From Panopea generosa (lineage: Eukaryota > Mollusca > Bivalvia > Adapedonta > Hiatellidae): 64,000 nucleotides of DNA. Every line of letters starts with the position of its first letter. The stretch's first letter is position 1. The notes beneath the pieces are model-generated. The model ran no database searches. It worked only from the letters and a program-made list of their open reading frames with translations, and was not told the DNA's origin. The translations under genes and the position numbers were made by a program. Location: contig CM055906.1 of NCBI GenBank assembly GCA_029582155.1, positions 18,152,437-18,216,436 of the forward strand, written 5' to 3'. Below are positions 46,021-59,500 of the stretch, in pieces.

Positions 46021-49000
46021 GTAAGTATTGTCTTATCTGTATAAGATCCTAGAACACTGGGACTCTCACATAGATCTTACAGATGTAACTATTGTCTTAT
46101 CTGTATAAGATCCTACAACACTGGAGTTGCACATAGATCTTACAGATGTAAGTATTGTCTTATCTGTATAAGATCCTAGAACACCGGGGCTCGCACATAG
46201 ATCTTACAGATGTAAGTATTGTCTTATCTGTACAAGATCCTAGAACAATTGGGTTCACACAGAGGTCTTACAGATGTTAGTATTGTCTTATCTGTACAAG
46301 ATCCTAGAACACTGGGGCTCACATAAAGATCTTACAGATGTAAGTATTGTCTTATCTGTATAAGATCCTAGAACACCGGGGCTCACACATAGATTTTTAC
46401 AGATGTAAGTGTTGTCTTATCTGTACAAGATCCTAGAACAATTGGGCTCACACAAAGGTCTTACAGATGTAAGTATTGTCTTATATGTATAAGATCCTAG
46501 AACACTGGGGCTCGCACATAGGTCTGACAGATGTAAGTATTGTCTTATCTGTACAAGATCCTAAAACACTGGGGCTCGCACATAGATCTTACAGATGTAA
46601 GTATTCTCTTATCTATATAAGATCCTAGAACACTGGGGCTCGCACATAGATCTTACAGATGTAAGAATTGTCTTATCTGTACAAGATCCTGGAACATTGG
46701 GGCTCTCACATCGACCTTACAGATGTAAATATTGTCTTATCTGTACAAGATCCTAGAACACTGGGGCTCCACCTAGATCTTACAGATGTAAGTATTGTAT
46801 TATCTGTATAAGATCCTAGAAAACTGGGGCTCGCACATGGATCTTACAGATGTATTGATGTAAGTATGGTCTTATCTGTACAAGATCCTAAAACACTAGG
46901 GCTCTCACATAGATCTTACAGATATAATTATTGTCTTATCTATAGAAGATCCTAGAACACTGGGGCTCGCACATAGATCTTACAGATGTAAGTATTGTCT
47001 TATCTGTACAAATTCCTAGAACAATGGGGCTCGCACATATATCTTATAGATGTAAGTATTGTCTTATCTGTACAAGATCCAAGAACAATGGGGCTCGCAC
47101 ATTTATCTTACAGATGTAAGTATTGTCTTATCTGTACAAGATCCTAGAACAATTAGGCTCACACAGAGGTCTTACAGATGTTAGTATTGTCTTATCTGTA
47201 TAAGATCCTAGAACACTGGGGCTCACACATAGATCTTACAGATGTTAGTATTGTCTTATCTGTATAAGATCCTAGAACACTGGGGCTCACACATAGATCT
47301 TACAGATGTAAGTATTGTCTTATCTGTACAAGATCCTTGAACAATTGGGCTCACACAGAGGTCTTACAGATGTAAGTATTGTCTTATATGTATAAGATCC
47401 TAGAACACTGGGGCTCGCACATAGATCTGACAGATGTAAGTATTGTCTTACCTGTACAAGATCCTAGAACACTGGGGCTCGCACATAAATCTTACAGATG
47501 TAAGTATTCTCTTATCCATATAAGATCCTAGAACACTGGGGCTTGCACATAGGTCTTAAAGGTGTAAGTATTGTCTTATCTGTACAAGATCCTGCAACAT
47601 TGGGGCTCTCACATCGATCTAACAGATATAAATACATGTATTGTCTTATCTGTACAAGATTTTATAACACTGGGACTCCACATAGATCTTACAGATGTAA
47701 GTATTGTCTTATCTGTATAAGATCCTAGAAAACTGGGGCTCGCACATGGATCTTACAGATGTATTGATGTAAGTATGGTCTTATCTGTACAAGATCCTAG
47801 AACACAGGGGCTCTCACATAGATCTTACAAATGTAAGTATTGTCTTATCTATAGAAGATCCTAGAACACTGGGGCTCGCACATAAATCTTACAGATGTAA
47901 GTATTGTCTTATCTGTACAAGATCCTAGAACAATGGGGCTCGCACATATATCTTACAGATGTGAGTATTGTCTTATCTGTACAAGATCCTAGAACAATGG
48001 GGCTCACACATATATCTTACAGATGTGAGTATTGTCTTATCTGTACAAGATCCTAGAACAATGGGGCTCGCACATAGATCTTACAGATGTATGATTGTCT
48101 TATCGATATAAGATCCTAGAACACTGGGGCTGGCACATAGATCTTACAGATGTAAGTATTGTCTTATCTGTATAATATCTTAGAACACTGGGGTTGCACA
48201 TAGATCTCACAGATGTAAGTATTGTCATATCTGTACAAGATTCTAGAACACTGGGGCTCTCACATAGATCTGACAGATGTAAGTAATGTCTTATCTGTAT
48301 AAGATCCTAGAACACTGGGGCTCGGACATAGATCTTACAGATGTAAGTATTGTCTTATCTGTGTAAGATCCTAAAACACTGGAGCTCGCACATGGATCTT
48401 ACAGATGTAAGTATTGTCTTATCTGTATAAGATCCTAAAACACTGGAGCTTGTACATGGATCTTACAGATGTAAGTATTGTCTTATCTGTACAAGATCCT
48501 AGAGCACTGGGGCTCTCACATAGATCTTACAGATGTAAGTATTGTCATATCTGTAAAAGATCCTAGAGCACTGGAGCTCTCACATAGATCTTACAGATGT
48601 CAGTATTGTCATATCTGTATAAGATCCTAGATCACTGTGGCTCGCACATAGATCTTACAGATGTAAGTATTGTCTTATCTGTATAAGATCTTAGAACACT
48701 GTGGCTCGCATATAGATCTTACAGATGTGAGTATTTTCTTATCTGTATAAGATCTTAGAACACTGTGGCTCGCACATAGATCTTACAGATGTAAGTATTG
48801 TCTTATCTGTACAAGATCCTAGAACACTGGAGCTGGCACATAGATTTTACAGATGAAAGTATTGTCTTATCTGTACAAGTTCATACAACACTGGAGCACG
48901 CACATAGATCTTACAGATGTAAGTACTGTCTTATCTGTACAAGATCCTAGAACAATGGGACTCGCACATGGATCTTACAGATGTAAGAATTGTCTGATCT

Positions 49001-52000
49001 GTACAAGATCCTAGAACACTGGGGCTCTCACATAGATCTTACAGATGTAAGTACTGTCTTATCTGTATAAGATCCTAGAACACTGGGGCTGGCACATGGA
49101 TCTTACAGATGTAAGAATTGTCTTTTCTATATAAGATCATAGAACACTGGGGCTTGCATATAGATCTTACAGATGTAAGTATTGTCTTATCTGTACATGA
49201 TCCTGGAACACTAGGGCTCGCACATAGATCTTACAGATGTAAGTATTGCCTTATCTGTACAAGATCTTAGAACACTGGGGCTCGCATATAGATCTTACAG
49301 ATGTAAATATTGTCTTATCTGTATAAGATCCTAAAACACTGGATCTCGCACATGGATCTTACAGATGTAAGTATTGTCTTATCTGTATAAGATCCTAAAA
49401 CAATGGAGCTCGCACATGGATCTTACAGATGTAAGTATTGTCATATCTGTATAAGATCCTAGAACACTGTGGCTCGCATAGATCTTACAGATGTAAGTAT
49501 TGTATTATCTGTATAAGATCTTAGAACACTGTGGCTTGCATTTAGTACTTACAGATGTAAGTACTGTCTTATCTGACAAGATCCTAGAACACTAGGGCTC
49601 GCACATAGATCTTACAGATGTAAGTATTGTCTTATCTGTACAAGATCTTAGAACAATTGGGCTCACACATCTTACAGATTTTAGTATTGTCTTATTTGTA
49701 CAAGATCCTAGAACAATGGGGCTCGCACATAGATCTTACAGATGTAAGTATTGTTTTATCTGACAAGATCCTAGAACAATGGGGCTCGCACATGGATCTT
49801 ACAGATGTTAGTATTGTCTTATCTGTACAAGATCCTAGAACATTGGGACTCGCACATATATCTTACAGATTTAAGTATTGTCTTATCTGTACAAGATCCT
49901 AGAACAATGGGGCTCGCACATTGATCTTACAGATGTTAGAATTGTCTTATCTATATAAGATCCTAGAACACTAGGGTTCGCAAATAAGTCTTACAGATGT
50001 AAGTATTTTCTTATCTGTATAAGATCCTAGAGCACTGGGGTTCGCACATAGATCTCCCAGATGTAAGTATTGTCATATCTGTACAAGATTCTAGAACACT
50101 GGGGCTCTCACATAGATCTCCAAGATGTAAGTATTGTCATATCTGTACAATATTCTAGAACACTGGGGCTCTCACATAGATCTTACAGATGTAAGTATTG
50201 TCATATCTGTGTAAGATCCTAGAGCACTGGAGCTCTCACATAGATCATACAGATGCAAGTATTGTCTTATCTGTATGAGATCTTAGAACACTGTGACTCG
50301 CACATAGATCTTACAGATGTAAGTGTTGTCTTATCTGTACAAGTTTGTACAACACTGGAGCTTGCACATAGATCTTAAAAATGTAAGTACTGTCTTATCT
50401 GTACAAGATCCTAGAACACTGGGGCTCGCACATGGATCTTACAGATGTAAGTATTGTCTTATCTGTATAAGATCTTAGAACACTGTGACTCGCACATAGA
50501 TCTTACAGATGTAAGTATTGTCATATCTGTGTAAGATCCTAGAGCACTGGAGCTCTCACATAGATCTTACAGATGTAAGTATTGTCTTATCTGTATAAGA
50601 TCTTAGAACACTGTGACTCGCACATAGATCTTACAGATGTAAGTGTTGTCTTATCTGTACAAGTTTGTACAACACTGGGGCTCGCACATAGATCTTACAG
50701 ATGTAAGTACTGTCTTGTCTGTACAAGATACTAGAACACTGGGGCTCGCACATGGATCTTACAGATGTAAGAATTGTCTTATCTATATAAGATCATAGAA
50801 CACTGGGGATCGCACATAGATCTTACAGATGTAAGTACTGTCTTATCTGTACATGATCCTGGAACACTGGGGCTCGCACATAGATTTTACGGGTGTAAGT
50901 ATTGATTATCTGTATAAGATCTTAGAACACTGGGACTCGCGCATAGATCTTACAGATGTAAATATTGTCTTATCTGTATAAGATCCTAAAACACTGGAGC
51001 TTGCACATGGATCTTACAGATGTAAGTATTGTCTTATCTGTATAAGATCCTAAAACACTGGAGCTCGCACATGGATCTTACAGATGTAAGTACTGTTTTA
51101 TCTGTATAAGATCCTAGAACACTGTGGCTCGCATATAGATCTTACAGATGTAAGTATTGTCTTATCTGTACAAGATCCTAGAACACTGGGGCTCGCACAT
51201 AGATCTTACAGATGTAAGTACTGTCTTATCTGTACAAGATCCTAGAACGCTGGGGCTTGCACATAGATCTTACAGATGTAAGTACTGTCTTATCTGTACA
51301 AGATCCTAGAACAATGGGGCACGCACATAGATCTTACAGATGTAAGTACTGTCTTATCTGTACAAGATCCTAGAACGCTGGGGCTTGCACATAGATCTTA
51401 CAGATGTAAGTACTGTCTTATCTGTACATGATCCTAGAACACTGGGGCTCGCACATAGTTCTTACAGATGTAAGTATTGTCTTATCTGTACAAGATTATA
51501 GAACACTGGGGCTCGCACATAGATCTTACAGATGTAAGTACTGTCTTATCTGTACAAGATTCTGAACAATGGGGCTCGCACATAGATCTTACAGGTGTAA
51601 GTATTGATTATCTGTATAAGATCTTAGAACACTGGGGCTCACACAAAGATCTGACAGATGTAAGTACTGTCTTATCTGTACAAGATCCTAGAACGCTGGG
51701 GCTTGCACATAGATCTTACAGATGTAAGTACTGTCTTATCTGTACAAGATTCTAGAACGCTGGGGCTTGCACATAGATCTTACAGATGTAAGTACTGTCT
51801 TATCTGTACAAGATCCTAGAACAATTGGGCTCGCACATAGATCTTACAGATGTAAGTATTGTCTTATCTGTACAAGATCCTAGAACACTGGGGCTCGCAC
51901 ATAGATCTTACAGATGTAAGTATTGTCTTATCTGTACAAGATCATAGAACACTGGGGCTCGCACATAGATCTTACAGATGTAAGTACTGTCTTATCTGTA

Positions 52001-53320
52001 CAAGATCCTAGAACACTGGGGCTCGCACATGGATCTTACAGATGTATGTATTGTCGTATCTGTACAAGATCGTAGAACACTGGGGCTCGCACACAGAGGT
52101 CTTACAGATGTAAGTACTGTCTTATCTGTATAAGATCTAAGAACACTGTGGCTTGCACATAGATCTTACAGATGTACATGTAAGTACTGTCTTATCTGTA
52201 TAAGATTTTGGAACACTGTGGCTCGCACATAGATCTTACAGATGTAAGTACTGTCTTATCTGTACAAGATTCTAGAACACTGGGGCTTGCACATAGATCT
52301 TACAGATGTAAGTACTGTCTTATCTGTACAAGATCCTAGAACACTGGGGCTCGCACATACATGTAGATCTTACAGATGTAAGTACTGTCTTATCTGTAGA
52401 AGATCCTCGAACACTGGGGCTCGCACATAGACCTTACAAATGTAAGTACTGTCTTATCTGTACAAGATCCTGAACAATGGGGCTCGCACATAGATCTTAC
52501 AGGTGTAAGTATTGATTATCTGTATAAGATCTTAGAACACTGGGGCTCACACAAAGATCTGACAGATGTAAGTATTATCTTATCTGTACAAGATCCTAGA
52601 ACACTGCGGCTCGCACATAGATCTTACAGATGTAAGTACTGTCTCATCTGTACAAGATCCTAGAACACTGTGGCTCGCACATAGATCTTACAGATGTAAG
52701 TACTGTCTCATCTGTACAAGATCTTGGAACACTGGTGCTCGAACATATGTATTACAGATGTAAGTATTGTTTTATCTGAAAAGATCCTAGAACTCGAGGC
52801 TCGCACATAGGTCTTACAGATGTAGGTATTGTCTTATCTGTATCAGATCCTAGAACAATGGTGCTCGAACATATGTCTTACAGATGTAAGTATTGTCTTA
52901 TCTGACAAGATCCTAGAACACTGGGGCTTGCACATAGATCTTACAGATGTAAGTATTGTCTTATCTGTATAAGATCCTAGAACACTGGGGCTCGCACATT
53001 GATCTTACAGATGTAAGTACTGTCTTATCTGTACAAGATCCTGAACAATGGGGCTCGCACATAGATCTTACAGGTGTAAGTAGTGATTATCTGTATAAGA
53101 TCTTAGAACACTGGGGCTCACACAAAGATCTGACAGATGTAAGTATTATCTTATCTGTACAAGATCCTAGAACACTGGGTCTCGCACATAGATCTTACAG
53201 ATGTAATTATTGTCTTATCTGTAAAAGACCCTAGAACACTGAGGCTCGCATATAGATCTTACAGATGTAAGTATTGTCTTATCTGTACAAGATCCTAGAA
53301 TATTGGGACTCAGGCTGGGA
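45990..53320 (+). repeat. 64-bp array of exon end plus 5' splice site, about 114 copies
   Basis: Unit: ACACTGGGGCTCGCACATAG, ATCTTACAGAT|GTAAGTATTG, TCTTATCTGTACAAGATCC, TAGA. The first unit overlaps the real exon 3 end (45990-46020). Nearly every unit keeps GTAAGT. The array makes up about 88% of intron 3 (46021-54321). Because 64 is not a multiple of 3, use of the second donor would shift the frame. Some units carry TCTTACAG just upstream of the donor, resembling a 3' splice site. Confidence 0.95.
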
Positions 53321-53767
53321 CTGTCTTATCTATATAAATAATCAATGGTGTTAAAAAGGGATTTTTTTTACAGATAGATGTATTTTGGAGCACTTTAAGA
53401 CATCTTTTTAAAATAAAACTTGGGGTGTTATTGCATTTTTGTTGTTAAAAAGCTGCTTTACCCACCAGTTATTGTTCATTTTATATGAGCAGATATATCC
53501 TTTTATCGAAAAAAATACATAAGAGCTTTTCTATGGGACTTATTTTTAATTTCTGCACAAATTTGTTTTAACACGGAAATAACAGACCTTACTTTACATA
53601 GAATATAGAGCAAAATTCAACTCTAGTGATACCATTACACTTTTAAAAATAATCTTTTAATTATGATGAACTACAAATATTAACTTTGGTCTCAAATGAG
53701 TTGACGGTACCGGTACATTTTTGCCAAATTATGAAGTAATTGTTTGTCTTTCTCGTTTTGTTTGATG

Positions 53768-53945
53768 CATGAGGACTTAATTGACAGAGTGGTTTCAGGT
53801 GCTGTTGTCCGATGACCACTCACACCGCTGAGGTCATTGGTTCAAGACCAGCTTGGTCCAAAAACTTTGTCAGAAAGCTTGCCAGTTATTTGTAGAGAAA
53901 CATTGATTCTTCTTATCTTCCTCATCCAATAAAACTGGAAATATA
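53768..53945 (+). mobile_element. SINE family A in intron 3
   Basis: Contains GGTTCAAGACCAGC, CCAAAAACTTTGTCAGAAAG, TTGCCAGTTATTTGTAG, and ends in CAATAAAACTGG. Confidence 0.6.
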
Positions 53946-54047
53946 CATGTATATTCAGACACACATAAACAGTAATTAAATCACTTGTATAACCACATTT
54001 ATTTTAATGATTTTACTATTTGTTTATATATATTTCTTTTTGGAATG

Positions 54048-54270
54048 GGGTTAAATGCAATTTACAACACATTTCTGGTTATACATGGCATATCCAGTTT
54101 TATTGGTGGAGGAAGACCTCAATTGAATCAGAGTAGAACCATCATCTTTCTGAAGTAACTGGCAAACTTTATTACATTAATTTTGGGTCAAGCATAACTT
54201 GAACCTATGTTCTTAGCGGTGAGAGGTAAGTGTTCCTGAGATGGCGCTTTCAACCAATTGGCCACAGAGG
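54048..54270 (-). mobile_element. SINE family A, inverted, before exon 4
   Basis: The same family in opposite orientation (CATATCCAGTTTTATTGGTG, AAGTAACTGGCAAACTTT, ending at GGCCACAGAGGA). The two inverted SINEs could pair as RNA across 100 bases, 50 bases upstream of exon 4. Confidence 0.65.
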
Positions 54271-54321
54271 ATATTTGTTTGTAAAAGTACATATAAAGTA
54301 ACTTTTGTTTTCTTTGTTTAG

Positions 54322-55170
54322 ATGGATGTCGAAGTTGATGACGATGACTCACCGAGTTCTTCATCATCACAAAATAATTTATCTAGATCATCATTGCCTC
54401 CTAACCCTGGTCTCCAGCCGTCAAGCTCAGCTCACCATTTCAATGCTAATAAAAGTATTCAGAAGCAACAGCAGCAACAGCAGCAGCAACAGCAGCAGCA
54501 ACAGCAGCAACTGCAGCAGCAGCAGAAGCAACTGCAGCAGCAGCAGCAGCAACTGCAGCAGCAACAGCAGCAACAGCAGCAGCAGCAACAGCAGCAGCCT
54601 GTTGTGAATATCCATTTCAATGTTTCAAATACAGTCAATATTTCATCTGTCTCCCCATCTAACGATACTGGTACTGAACTTCAGGAATTAGGAAAAAAGT
54701 TTGTCAAGTGGTTTTACGAGATAATAAACTCCCATAATCCTTCATTACAAGGGAGTCCGCTAGATTTTGGCCCTCATCATTTCTGGGATGATGCATACTT
54801 TCTGCTTCATTGTCACACTCCTGTCCTCTCTAAAGAAAACTTTAAAGGACCAGTAGTCATTTCACAGCGTTTCCTTGCATTTACTAAAGATGAGCAGTTA
54901 CTCTTTAATGCCAACACCAGCCAGGAAGGTCTTTGTGTGCGCTCAAGTCCACATGGTCCCGTCATGATAATAGTTTGTGGAACAGTACACAGGGCAAACA
55001 ACTGCCTCGGTATATTTCAGCAAGTGTTTGGGATAATCAAAGATCCTAGGTATGATAATAACTGGAAAGTAAAGATGACCAAACTGGATATGAAAGTATC
55101 CCAAGTAACTTCTATGCCAAAATTGGAAGGTGATATTGACAGCCAAATAAAAGCACTTATTCAAGCTTAG
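54322..55170 (+). CDS. C3orf38: C3orf38 homologue, exon 4 (DUF4518, polyQ)
   Basis: Acceptor TTTGTTTAG; phase 0 from exon 3 (LTD|MDVEV). The exon encodes an acidic/Ser start, a polyglutamine tract of about 45 residues (roughly residues 149-194 of the full protein), then a conserved domain with KKFVKWFYEIINSHNP, FGPHHFWDDAYFLLH, RFLAFTKDEQLLFNAN, SPHGPVMIIVCGTVHRANNC, GIFQQVFGIIKDPR and TKLDMKV. This domain is DUF4518, with an NTF2-like appearance. Exons 1-4 total 384 residues, against about 329 in human as I recall, the excess being mainly polyQ. Frame is intact. The ATG at the start of exon 4 is a spliced codon, not the start. A homologue by pattern recognition only. Confidence 0.85.
   Translation: MDVEVDDDDSPSSSSSQNNLSRSSLPPNPGLQPSSSAHHFNANKSIQKQQQQQQQQQQQQQQQLQQQQKQLQQQQQQLQQQQQQQQQQQQQQPVVNIHFNVSNTVNISSVSPSNDTGTELQELGKKFVKWFYEIINSHNPSLQGSPLDFGPHHFWDDAYFLLHCHTPVLSKENFKGPVVISQRFLAFTKDEQLLFNANTSQEGLCVRSSPHGPVMIIVCGTVHRANNCLGIFQQVFGIIKDPRYDNNWKVKMTKLDMKVSQVTSMPKLEGDIDSQIKALIQA
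54460..54600 (+). repeat. CAG/CAA polyglutamine tract
   Basis: A mixed CAG/CAA run with a few CTG and AAG codons (Leu, Lys). The interruptions with CAA and CTG would limit instability. It codes for Gln in the C3orf38 frame. Confidence 0.95.
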
Positions 55171-56568
55171 CTGTAGTTATATATGTCTACAGTAGTCTGA
55201 GGATATTCATTGTTGTTCACTGAATGGTGTATACAAATATTTGTCGAAAAACCATATGGGTATAAATGTATTACTTATGAAGTATGCATGGCCGTACTGA
55301 GCATGCAACGGTACATGTCGGTACAACACCTATCTTGAGCAGACATGGTAAAGAGCGAAAGTTGTCTTTTAATACAGGTTGTTACTTTATACAGGTTAAT
55401 TTACCCTGAAGCATAGAAATGGGAAATAAAAAATATGGTAGCTTAAGACAGTTGACTGCTTAATAGAGGTGACTGTTTACACATGTTTACTGTAGTGTTA
55501 AAATACTTAAGAAAATAGTTTTAAAGTGAATATTAAAGGTATTTATATACTACATGTAGTCAGTAACTGACCAACAATTGTATGTCTATCAAGTATTGTC
55601 TGGCATCAGTTATCATGCATTTGTTACTAGTTGTGTCTTCCTCACTGATGGGGATGTATTGCCTATGTAACCTCACCATCGAGAGACGTTGTTTTTGTGC
55701 CTTCACCTTGGGGGGGGGGGGGGAAGACATTATTTTTGTTCTCTCACTGTTGGGAAACATATTGCATATTGTTTTTTGTACCCTTATGGTTGGGAGACAA
55801 AATGTTTTTGTACCCTTATGATTGGGAGACATACTGTTTTTGTACCCTTACGGTTGGGAGACATACTGTTTTTGTATAATATACATAGATATTTTTTTAA
55901 AACCAATTCTACAATGAAGTACAAACATTGTATTAGTTGTGTCCCAGTAGTAGTTTCTGTAAGAGATTACATCATGTGTGTAAAATTGTATTTGTATACA
56001 AGTTCTCCATTTGTACCTGGGGCCCATTTCATTTACCATCACAAATTGTAAAAATTTTGTATACCAATATAATAATAGATGATCTGATACGAGTGCTTTT
56101 GTATTATTAAATTTATTAAAAGAGTTGGCAAAGCTATATTATGTGAAGCTTTTGTCGAGCATTTCATTTTTATTGAGTTAAACAAACTTGTTTATACTAA
56201 TTTATTTTAGTTCTATTACAATAAAAGCTCAGAGCTTATATGAACCATGCTCGAGTCTGCTTCCTGGGTAGAACCAGAACCAGGGTCTGATTTACACACT
56301 AAATTTTACTTAATTTTTTTGTTTGCAATCAATAGTGGGAGCATTCATATTGACAGATTCATCTAGTTATTTTATGTGTATTATCATGAATTGCTGTTGT
56401 TATAAAAAGACTAATGCTCTGTGATCTATAGATATTTTATTATAATTTATTGCTTGGGATATTGCGTTTGTAATGATAGCTTATTCTGTTGTTTAATAAT
56501 TTTGTTTTCACTTTAATATTAAATCTTCTTAAATGATCATGCACTTCCAGTGTTTTTCAATTATCAAA
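55171..56568 (+). other. 3' untranslated and flanking region of C3orf38
   Basis: An AATAAA signal is at 55425-55430. At about 55690-55880 there is a degenerate 31-32-bp repeat (TTGGGAGACATACTGTTTTT) with a G run. A SINE family C fragment in minus orientation lies at 56185-56285. Confidence 0.6.
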
Positions 56569-59500
56569 CCATCTTAGTAGTGCAGCGGGTACATACCATC
56601 TTTACAGCACAGGGTGTACAAACCATCTTTACAGCACAGGGTGTACAAACCATATTTGCAGCACAGGGTGTACAAACCATCTTTGCAGCACAGGGTGTAC
56701 AAACCATCTTAGTAGTGCAGGGGGTACATACCATCTTTGCAGCACAGGGTGAACAAACCATCTTAGTAGTGCAGGGGGTACATACCATCTTTGCAGCACA
56801 GAGTGTACAAACCGTCTTTGCAGCACAGGGTGTACAAACCATCTTTACAGCACAGGGTGTACAAACCATCTTTGCAGCACAGGGGATACATACAATCTTA
56901 GTAGTGCAGGGGGTACATACCATCTTTGCATCACAGGGTGTACAAACCATCTTTGCAGCACAGGGGATACAAACCATCTTTGCAGCACAGGGTGTACAAA
57001 CCATCTTTGCAGCACAGGGTGTACATACCATCTTTGCAGCACAGGGTGTACAAACCATCTTAGTAGTGCAGGGGGTACATACAATCTTTGCTGCACAGTG
57101 TGTACAAACCATCTTTGCAGCACAGGGTGTACAAACCATCTTTGCAGCACAGGGGATACAAACCATCTTTGCAGCACAGGGTGTACAAACCATCTTTGCA
57201 GCACAGGGTGTACAAACCATCTTTGCAGCATAGGGTGTACAAACCATCTTTGCAGCACAGGGGATACAACCCATCTTAGTAGTGCAGGGTGTACAAACCA
57301 TCTTTGCAGCACAGGGTGTACAAACCATCTTTGCAACACAGGGGGTACAAACCATCTTTACAACACAGGGTGTACAAACCATCTTTGCAGCACAGGGTGT
57401 ACAAACCATCTTTGCAGCACAGGGGATACATAGTATTACCATCTTTGCAGCACAGGGTGTACAAACCATCTTTACAGCACAGGGTGTACAAACCATATTT
57501 GCAGCACAGGGTGTACAAACCATCTTTGCAGCACAGGGTGTACAAACCATCTTAGTAGTGCAGGGGGTACATACCATCTTTGCAGCACAGGGTGTACAAA
57601 CCATCTTTGCAGCACAGGGTGAACAAACCATCTTAGTAGTGCAGGGGGTACATACCATCTTTGCAGCACAGGGTGTACAAACCGTCTTTGCAGCACAGGG
57701 TGTACAAACCATCTTTACAGTACAGGGTGTAGAAACCATCTTTGCAGCACAGGGGATACATACAATCTTAGTAGTGCAGGGGGTACATACCATCTTTGCA
57801 TCACAGGGTGTACAAACCATCTTTGCAGCACAGGAGATACAAACCATCTTTGCAGCACAGGGTGTACAAACCATCTTTGCAGCACAGGGTGTACATACCA
57901 TCTTTGCAGCACAGGGTGTACAAACCATCTTAGTAGTGCAGGGGGTACATACAATCTTTGCAGCACAGTGTGTACAAACCATCTTTGCAACACAGGGTGT
58001 ACAAACCATCTTTGCAGCACAGGGGATACAAACCATCTTTGCAGCACAGGGTGTACAAACCATCTTTGCAGAACAGGGTGTACAAACCATCTTTGCAGCA
58101 TAGGGTGTACAAACCATCTTTGCAGCACAGGGGATACAACCCATCTTAGTAGTGCAGGGTGTACAAACCATCTTTGCAGCACAGGGTGTACAAACCATCT
58201 TTGCAACACAGGGGGTACAAACCATCTTTACATCACAGGGTGTACAAACCATCTTTGCAGCACAGGGTGTACAAACCATCTTTGCAGCACAGTGTGTACA
58301 AACCATCTTTGCAGCACAGTGTGTACAAACCATCTTTGCAGCACAGGGTGTACAAACCATCTTTGCAGCACAGGGTGCACAAACCATCTTTGCAGCACAG
58401 GGTGCACAAACCATCTTTGCAGCACAGGGTGCACAAACCATCTTTGCAGCACAGTGTGTACAAACCATCTTTGCAGCACAGGGTGTACAAATCATCTTTG
58501 CAGCACAGGGGATACATACCATCTTAGTAGTGCAGGGGGTACATACCATCTTTGCAGCACAGGGGGTACAAACCATCTTTGCAGCACAGGGGATACATAC
58601 CATCTTAGTAGTGCAGGGAGTACATACCATCGTTGCAGCACAGGGGGTACAAACCATCTTTGCAGCACAGGGGATACATACCATCTTAGTAGTGCAGGGG
58701 GTACATACCATCTTAGTAGTGCAGGGGATACATACCATCTTAGTAGAGCAGGGGGTACAAACCATCTTAGTAGTGCAGGGGGTACAAACCATCTTTGCAG
58801 CACAGGGATACATACCATCTTAGTAGTGCAGGTGGTACATACCATCTTAGTAGTGCAGGGGGTACATACCATCATAGTAGTGCAGGGGGTACATACCATC
58901 TTAGTAGTGCAGGGGGTCTTACCATATTAGTAGTGCAGGGGGTACATACCATCTTAGTAGAGCAGGGGGTACAAACCATCTTAGTAGTGCAGGGGGTACA
59001 AACCATCTTTGCAGCACAGGGGATACATACCATCTTGGTAGTGCAGGGGGTACAAACCATCTTTCCAGCACAGGGGATACATACTATCTTGGTAGTGAAT
59101 GGGGTACATACCATCTTTGCAGCACAGGGTGTACAAACCATCTTTGCAGCACAGGGTGTATAAACCATCTTTGCAGCACAGGGTGTACATACCATCTTTG
59201 CAGCACAGGGTGTACAAACCATCTTTGCAGCACAGGGTGTACATACCATCTTTGCAGCACAGGGTGTACAAACCATCTTTGCAGCACAGGGGATACATAC
59301 CATCTTAGTGGTGCAGGGGGTACATACCATCTTTGCAGCACAGGGTGTACAAACCATCTTAGTAGTGCAGTGGGTACATACCATCTTTGCAGCACAGTGT
59401 GTACAAACCATCTTTGCAGCACAGGGTGTACAAACCATCTTTGCAGCACAGGGGATACAAACCATCTTTGCAGCACAGGGTGTACAACCCATCTTTGCAG

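Noticed and set aside
47543..53234. ORFs of 60-92 residues in the 64-bp array
   Set aside because: Three-unit readings of the minisatellite; a 64-bp period cycles through all frames.
45990..53320. CRISPR array
   Set aside because: Repeats are contiguous without unique spacers, in a eukaryotic intron.
54427..54615. Poly-Leu minus-strand ORF
   Set aside because: Antisense of the CAG/CAA tract of C3orf38.
56564..58813. 749-residue minus-strand ORF (and the companion ORFs of 494, 463, 355 and 320 residues)
   Set aside because: They arise because the 27-bp unit is a multiple of three and free of stops in several frames on both strands. No start context, splice sites or flanking coding sequence.
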